DNA of 64,000 nt, taken from positions 41,751,967-41,815,966 of the forward strand of contig NC_064437.1 of NCBI RefSeq assembly GCF_023343835.1. Reading direction: 5' to 3'. This stretch comes from Lagopus muta (lineage: Eukaryota > Chordata > Aves > Galliformes > Phasianidae). The stretch's first letter is position 1; each line of letters opens with the position of its first letter. This document shows, one piece after another, positions 61,041-64,000 of the stretch. The translations under genes were made by a program, and so were the position numbers. A model generated the notes under the pieces. The model was not told the origin of the DNA, did not search any database, and saw nothing but the letters and a program-made list of their open reading frames with translations.

Positions 61041-63995
61041 CGGTCCCCTCTACCTAAGGCGGATGGCACAACACCCTCACGGGGACGATGCTGTTAAGGC
61101 GGAGAGGGTCGGTTTGTGGCCGGAGAGCCCTGAGAGGCGAGCTCTCCCCACTTCCCATGCTTAGGTCCTTCGTCTGCTTTGCACAACACTGTCCTGCGGG
61201 CAAAAAAATAAACAACAACCCAGCAATGCCTCCATGGTGGAGAGCCAGCGAAAGAAAACAAAACAATTGCATTCCCCCTAGTGCAAACGATGTGCTTTAA
61301 AAGAGTGAACACATGAAGGCAAGGACGTGGCCTACCAAAGCAGCTTGCTGAACGGGGACGGCAGCAGTGCCCGGCCCCACGTTGCCCAGTTGCTAAGCCA
61401 CCCGCCTCACCACGTCACCGCCAGGGCCGAGGGTTTATTGCACTGAGCAGTGTTTGCTCGCCGCCTCGAAAGGTGGAGCTCTGGAGGGGGTGAAAGCCAT
61501 AACGTGGCACAAAGCAAAGGGCGGCATCGGGGGCTTGCAGCGAGGAAAGCTGTCCCCGAATGCAGGAGGGGATCACAGTGTTGCAGGGGTGGCATCCATC
61601 CCACACAGGTGGCTCGGACTTCCTTAAGTACAACACCAAGGAAGAGCCCACAAAAGCAGCATCAGCTCTTCGGCTGTCCTTCCATGCTTTGTTGACTGGA
61701 TGATTTGCCTTCTCTGGTCAGCAGTCCAAGGAACTCTTTGCTTGGGCATAGACACTCAGAAGCTGCTCCTCAGAGAAAGAACTATTCAAAGAGCGAGCAG
61801 GCTGTGTTGGTTGAGACTAACATCTAACTTGCCACACTTTGTCCTTAAGCACAAAGGAAAGCTAATTACAAAAACATGTTGGTCTTTGCTAGTGAGAATC
61901 AACAATACTCATCCATTAGGAAAGAATTCAACTGCCAGAACAGCATCTTCCATAGAGCAGCACCCATCCCCACTCACCCCTGCCCTCCCCGCAGAGCTAG
62001 CAGACAGCCTGAAGAACCCCCTGGTTCAGTTTCACCTTTGCCATATGCACGAGCTGAAGCCAAGAACTGGAGCTTTCCCCCCCCTTTAAGACCAAATAAC
62101 AGCAGCTGTGCCAGAGAGCGGAAGACAACACTAAATCACAATCCCTCCCTCTGCCCTTTGTTACTTGCAGACAAACAGCCTCTTAAAATCCATCATAACA
62201 TAAGGGAGACTGAAAAGGAGCTGAACTCCAATGAAATGTGACTCACCTATGATTCACGTCGCTTTTCTTCTCCTCTAGAGGAGGTTTCCAGCACAATTGC
62301 CCTGCAAATAATCCTCCTGCTTCCAGAGGGTACCTCACAAACTTGAAAAGCAAGCAGGTCTCAGTTCTGGAAGTCACTACAGGTTGTTTCCCCCCCCCCC
62401 CCCGATAGAAGATTAAATGTGCATTTTGGAGCTTAACCACACAGAGATATCATTTCTTAGTACTGCAGGCTATAATGAATACATACATACAGCAGTAAAG
62501 TGTCCCAGGAGGCTCTATTTGTTAGGTGGTGCAGATCAAAAGACAGACTGGACTTCACTTCACTTGACCTAGGTGTGTGCCATAAGGTACCCAAGGTGGG
62601 GAGCAGAGGGCAGCACTGAGATCTCCCCATCCTCAGCAGCCCACAGTTCAAGGGCTGCAGATGCATTCCATGCCTCCCAACCACCTTGACCTGCAACTCC
62701 ACAACCCATGGGTTGCCTCATTTCTTTGTGTATCTGCTTTGTCCTCCCACTGCCACGCTGATCTGCTTCTCTTCCCTTCCTCGGTGCCAGGCAGGTAAAG
62801 CCCACAGGTTGAATGCAGAGGAGAGGGAGCAGCTGCTGCCAAACCTGAGAGCTGTGGGGTGGAACGAGGTGGAAGGAAGAGACGCCATCTTCAAAGAGTT
62901 CCACTTCAAGGACTTCAACCGGGTATGAGCATCGGTGATACCAAGTTTGACAGCTTGGAAAAGCTATTTTACAGAGCAGGGAGTCCCACCTGCATGGCTC
63001 AGCCACAGAAACCCCTCTTTTTGCTAAAACACAATGGCTGAGCAAGATAATCTACCCAAGACACCAAAGTCTTCAATCCAGCGTACAGTTTGTCTGGGAA
63101 AAGTTCCCCAAGGAGAAGACCCATAGAAAAGCCCAACAAGACCGAACATCCCACGTCTTGCTTTTACCTAGATCCCTGCAAACACAGGGTGTAAAATTGA
63201 TAGTGAAGGGGTGAAAAGCAATATAGCATGAGATAAGCGGTTCAGAACTAACTTTTCTTATTATTCCACTGAGCAGGCCTTTGGCTTCATGACCAGAGTG
63301 GCTCTACAAGCAGAAAAACTGGATCACCACCCTGAATGGTTCAATGTGTATAATAAGGTAAGAAGCGTGGATGGCAGGGACGCTCAGAGCTCTTCAGGGA
63401 GCCAAACCCATTTGTCAGGCATAAAACAGCACTCTGAGCAGCAAGTCCTGGTCAGATCAGCACAACTTCTTCACTTGGATGCTGTTCCCTTGGCATACCA
63501 CAGACAGCCTATAGCTATGACCCACAAGCCCTCACCTCCCCCCTTTTTTTCCTGCCCATCTGAGCAGTAGCTATGGGTGCACTAGCACCAGAGTTGGTTT
63601 TTTTTAAGTTAGTACCAGAAGTAGCAGCAAGGGGAAAAGCTTCTGGAGAAAGTGAGTTGAAAGGCAGGCACAGCTAGCTGCTATGACCAATGCAATGGTA
63701 GCTGTCACTGCTTATGGCCAGGAAAAAAAAAAAGAGACAGAATGCCTCAACTCCTCTCCCATCCCAGTAAATTTTGCTAACCAGTTTGGAGAAACTAATA
63801 GTGCTACCTGCCTGACCAGATGCAATCAGTTGAGCAGTGGGGGAATGTGCTCCTGTTCTGTCTGCCAGCAGCACTCTGTCTTTCTGTCTGGTTTAGGTTC
63901 ACATCACCTTGAGCACCCACGAGTGCACAGGTTTATCCGAGAGAGACATCAACTTGGCCAGCTTCATCGAGCAGGTTGCAGCTTCTCTCTCTTGA
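60722..63995 (+). CDS. PCBD1: Pterin-4a-carbinolamine dehydratase / dimerization cofactor of HNF1 (DCoH), complete 4-exon coding region
   Basis: The spliced exons 60722-60724, 62791-62922, 63277-63357 and 63897-63995 give a 104-codon frame plus TGA, the same length as human PCBD1. All junctions are phase 0 and all introns are GT-AG. The enzyme dehydrates 4a-hydroxytetrahydrobiopterin, formed by phenylalanine, tyrosine and tryptophan hydroxylases, so that the pterin can be recycled in the cytosol. In the nucleus it binds HNF1 dimerization domains and stabilises the dimers. The catalytic histidines are visible: His62 and His63 in the DHHPEW motif and His80 in STHEC, which are His61, His62 and His79 when the initiator Met is not counted. 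Cys82 (mature Cys81) is also kept. Differences from the human protein are few, for example Asn for Ser at residue 9, Val for Leu at 28, and a C-terminal ending of ASLS. The start is supported by G at -3 and, after splicing, G at +4. The paralogue PCBD2 is less similar and usually longer. Identification is very secure. Confidence 0.97.
60725..62790 (+). other. PCBD1: PCBD1 intron 1 (2066 bp)
   Basis: The intron runs from GTAAGT to CCAG. Its first 300 bp are the downstream half of the CpG island. A second, weaker CpG-containing patch lies at about 61,320-61,560. A run of 14 C lies at 62390-62403. No further exon with convincing coding potential was found. Reading frames in the CpG-rich part are open on both strands because stop codons are rare in GC-rich sequence. 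Confidence 0.9.
62390..62403. repeat. C14 homopolymer in PCBD1 intron 1
   Basis: An uninterrupted C-run lies about 390 bp before exon 2. It is on the transcript strand, so the pre-mRNA carries C14 and the template strand G14. Confidence 0.95.
62791..62922 (+). CDS. PCBD1: PCBD1 coding exon 2 (residues 2-45)
   Basis: The exon is 132 bp (44 codons), from AGKAHR to DFNR, preceded by a pyrimidine-rich tract ending in GTGCCAG and followed by the donor GTATGAG. It encodes the N-terminal helix and first strands of the alpha/beta fold. The first bases read GCAG-GTAAAG, which resembles a 5' splice site lying inside the exon just after the acceptor. Confidence 0.95.
62923..63276 (+). other. PCBD1: PCBD1 intron 2 (354 bp)
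   Basis: This short intron runs from GTATGA to GAGCAG. No repeat or other feature is seen. The polypyrimidine tract before the acceptor is interrupted (ACTTTTCTTATTATTCCACT), which is acceptable for a vertebrate intron. Confidence 0.9.
63277..63357 (+). CDS. PCBD1: PCBD1 coding exon 3 (residues 46-72)
   Basis: The exon is 81 bp (27 codons), running from AFGFMTRV to FNVYNK, between a GAGCAG acceptor and a GTAAGA donor. It contains the DHHPEW motif with two of the three catalytic histidines. It is the most conserved stretch of the family and is unmistakable. Confidence 0.96.
63358..63896 (+). other. PCBD1: PCBD1 intron 3 (539 bp)
   Basis: The intron runs from GTAAGA to TTTAG. It holds an A-run near 63723-63732 and a T-run near 63598-63604, and nothing else that I recognise. 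Confidence 0.9.
63897..63995 (+). CDS. PCBD1: PCBD1 coding exon 4 (residues 73-104 and stop)
   Basis: The exon codes for 32 residues plus TGA at 63993-63995, after the acceptor TCTGGTTTAG. It carries the third catalytic histidine (STHEC) and the C-terminal helix used in the tetramer and HNF1 interface. Only five bases of 3' UTR remain before the window ends, so the polyadenylation site is not visible. Confidence 0.96.
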   Translation, partial: VHITLSTHECTGLSERDINLASFIEQVAASLS

Positions 63996-64000
63996 CCAGA

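Noticed and set aside
60608..61057. Long open frame through the PCBD1 CpG island, in frame with the ATG and continuing into intron 1
   Set aside because: The frame runs across the GTAAGT donor after the ATG. The exon 2 sequence joins directly to the ATG to give the known N-terminus, so the intronic part is not coding. Openness is explained by GC richness.
1..64000. tRNA, 5S, U6 or microRNA genes
   Set aside because: No tRNA B-box with matching arms and no small nuclear RNA signature was seen. The hairpins found have stems too short for microRNA precursors.
1..64000. Endogenous retrovirus or LTR element
   Set aside because: No paired long terminal repeats, primer binding site or gag/pol/env-like frames were recognised. 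The only polymerase-like motif (13781) is of the non-LTR type.
1..64000. CRISPR arrays, bacterial operons, phage or plasmid genes
   Set aside because: The window is vertebrate DNA with spliced exons, CR1 repeats and a CpG island. No evenly spaced direct repeats with unique spacers were found.

Overview
Organism and setting. The window is vertebrate nuclear DNA, almost certainly from a bird. The dominant interspersed repeat is the CR1 non-LTR retrotransposon, seen as about fifteen short fragments, mostly 5'-truncated. There are no Alu, B1 or L1 signatures, and the one clear gene has a compact avian-style layout with introns of 2066, 354 and 539 bp. The gene product differs from mammalian PCBD1 by only a few substitutions. 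A galliform such as chicken would fit, but the sequence alone does not fix the species. Layout. Positions 1 to about 60,300 contain no protein-coding gene that I can support. This stretch is intergenic DNA with CR1 fragments on both strands, simple repeats (an AAT17 array, A-runs, GAAA and GATA tracts, long C-tracts), a few striking hairpins and several AT-rich, homeodomain-motif-rich blocks that could be conserved enhancers. Open reading frames here are short (205 codons at most), overlap on both strands and match no family I recognise. From about 60,340 a CpG island begins inside an antisense CR1 fragment and runs to about 61,040. It carries the promoter and first exon of PCBD1 (pterin-4a-carbinolamine dehydratase, also called DCoH). 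All four coding exons are present: ATG at 60722-60724, then 62791-62922, 63277-63357 and 63897-63995. Together they encode an uninterrupted 104-residue protein with the three catalytic histidines. The window ends five bases after the stop codon, so the 3' UTR is missing. How it fits together. PCBD1 recycles the tetrahydrobiopterin cofactor of the aromatic amino acid hydroxylases and also stabilises HNF1 dimers in the nucleus. In human, PCBD1 lies between SGPL1 (tail to tail) and a large gene desert leading to UNC5B (head to head). If that order holds here, the 60 kb upstream of PCBD1 is part of that desert and is where long-range regulatory elements for PCBD1 or UNC5B would be expected. I found no convincing new protein system. 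The most unusual structures are a four-copy 43-bp tandem array built from a CR1 3' end, a CR1 copy absorbed into the PCBD1 CpG island, and two perfect GC-rich or 12-bp hairpins.
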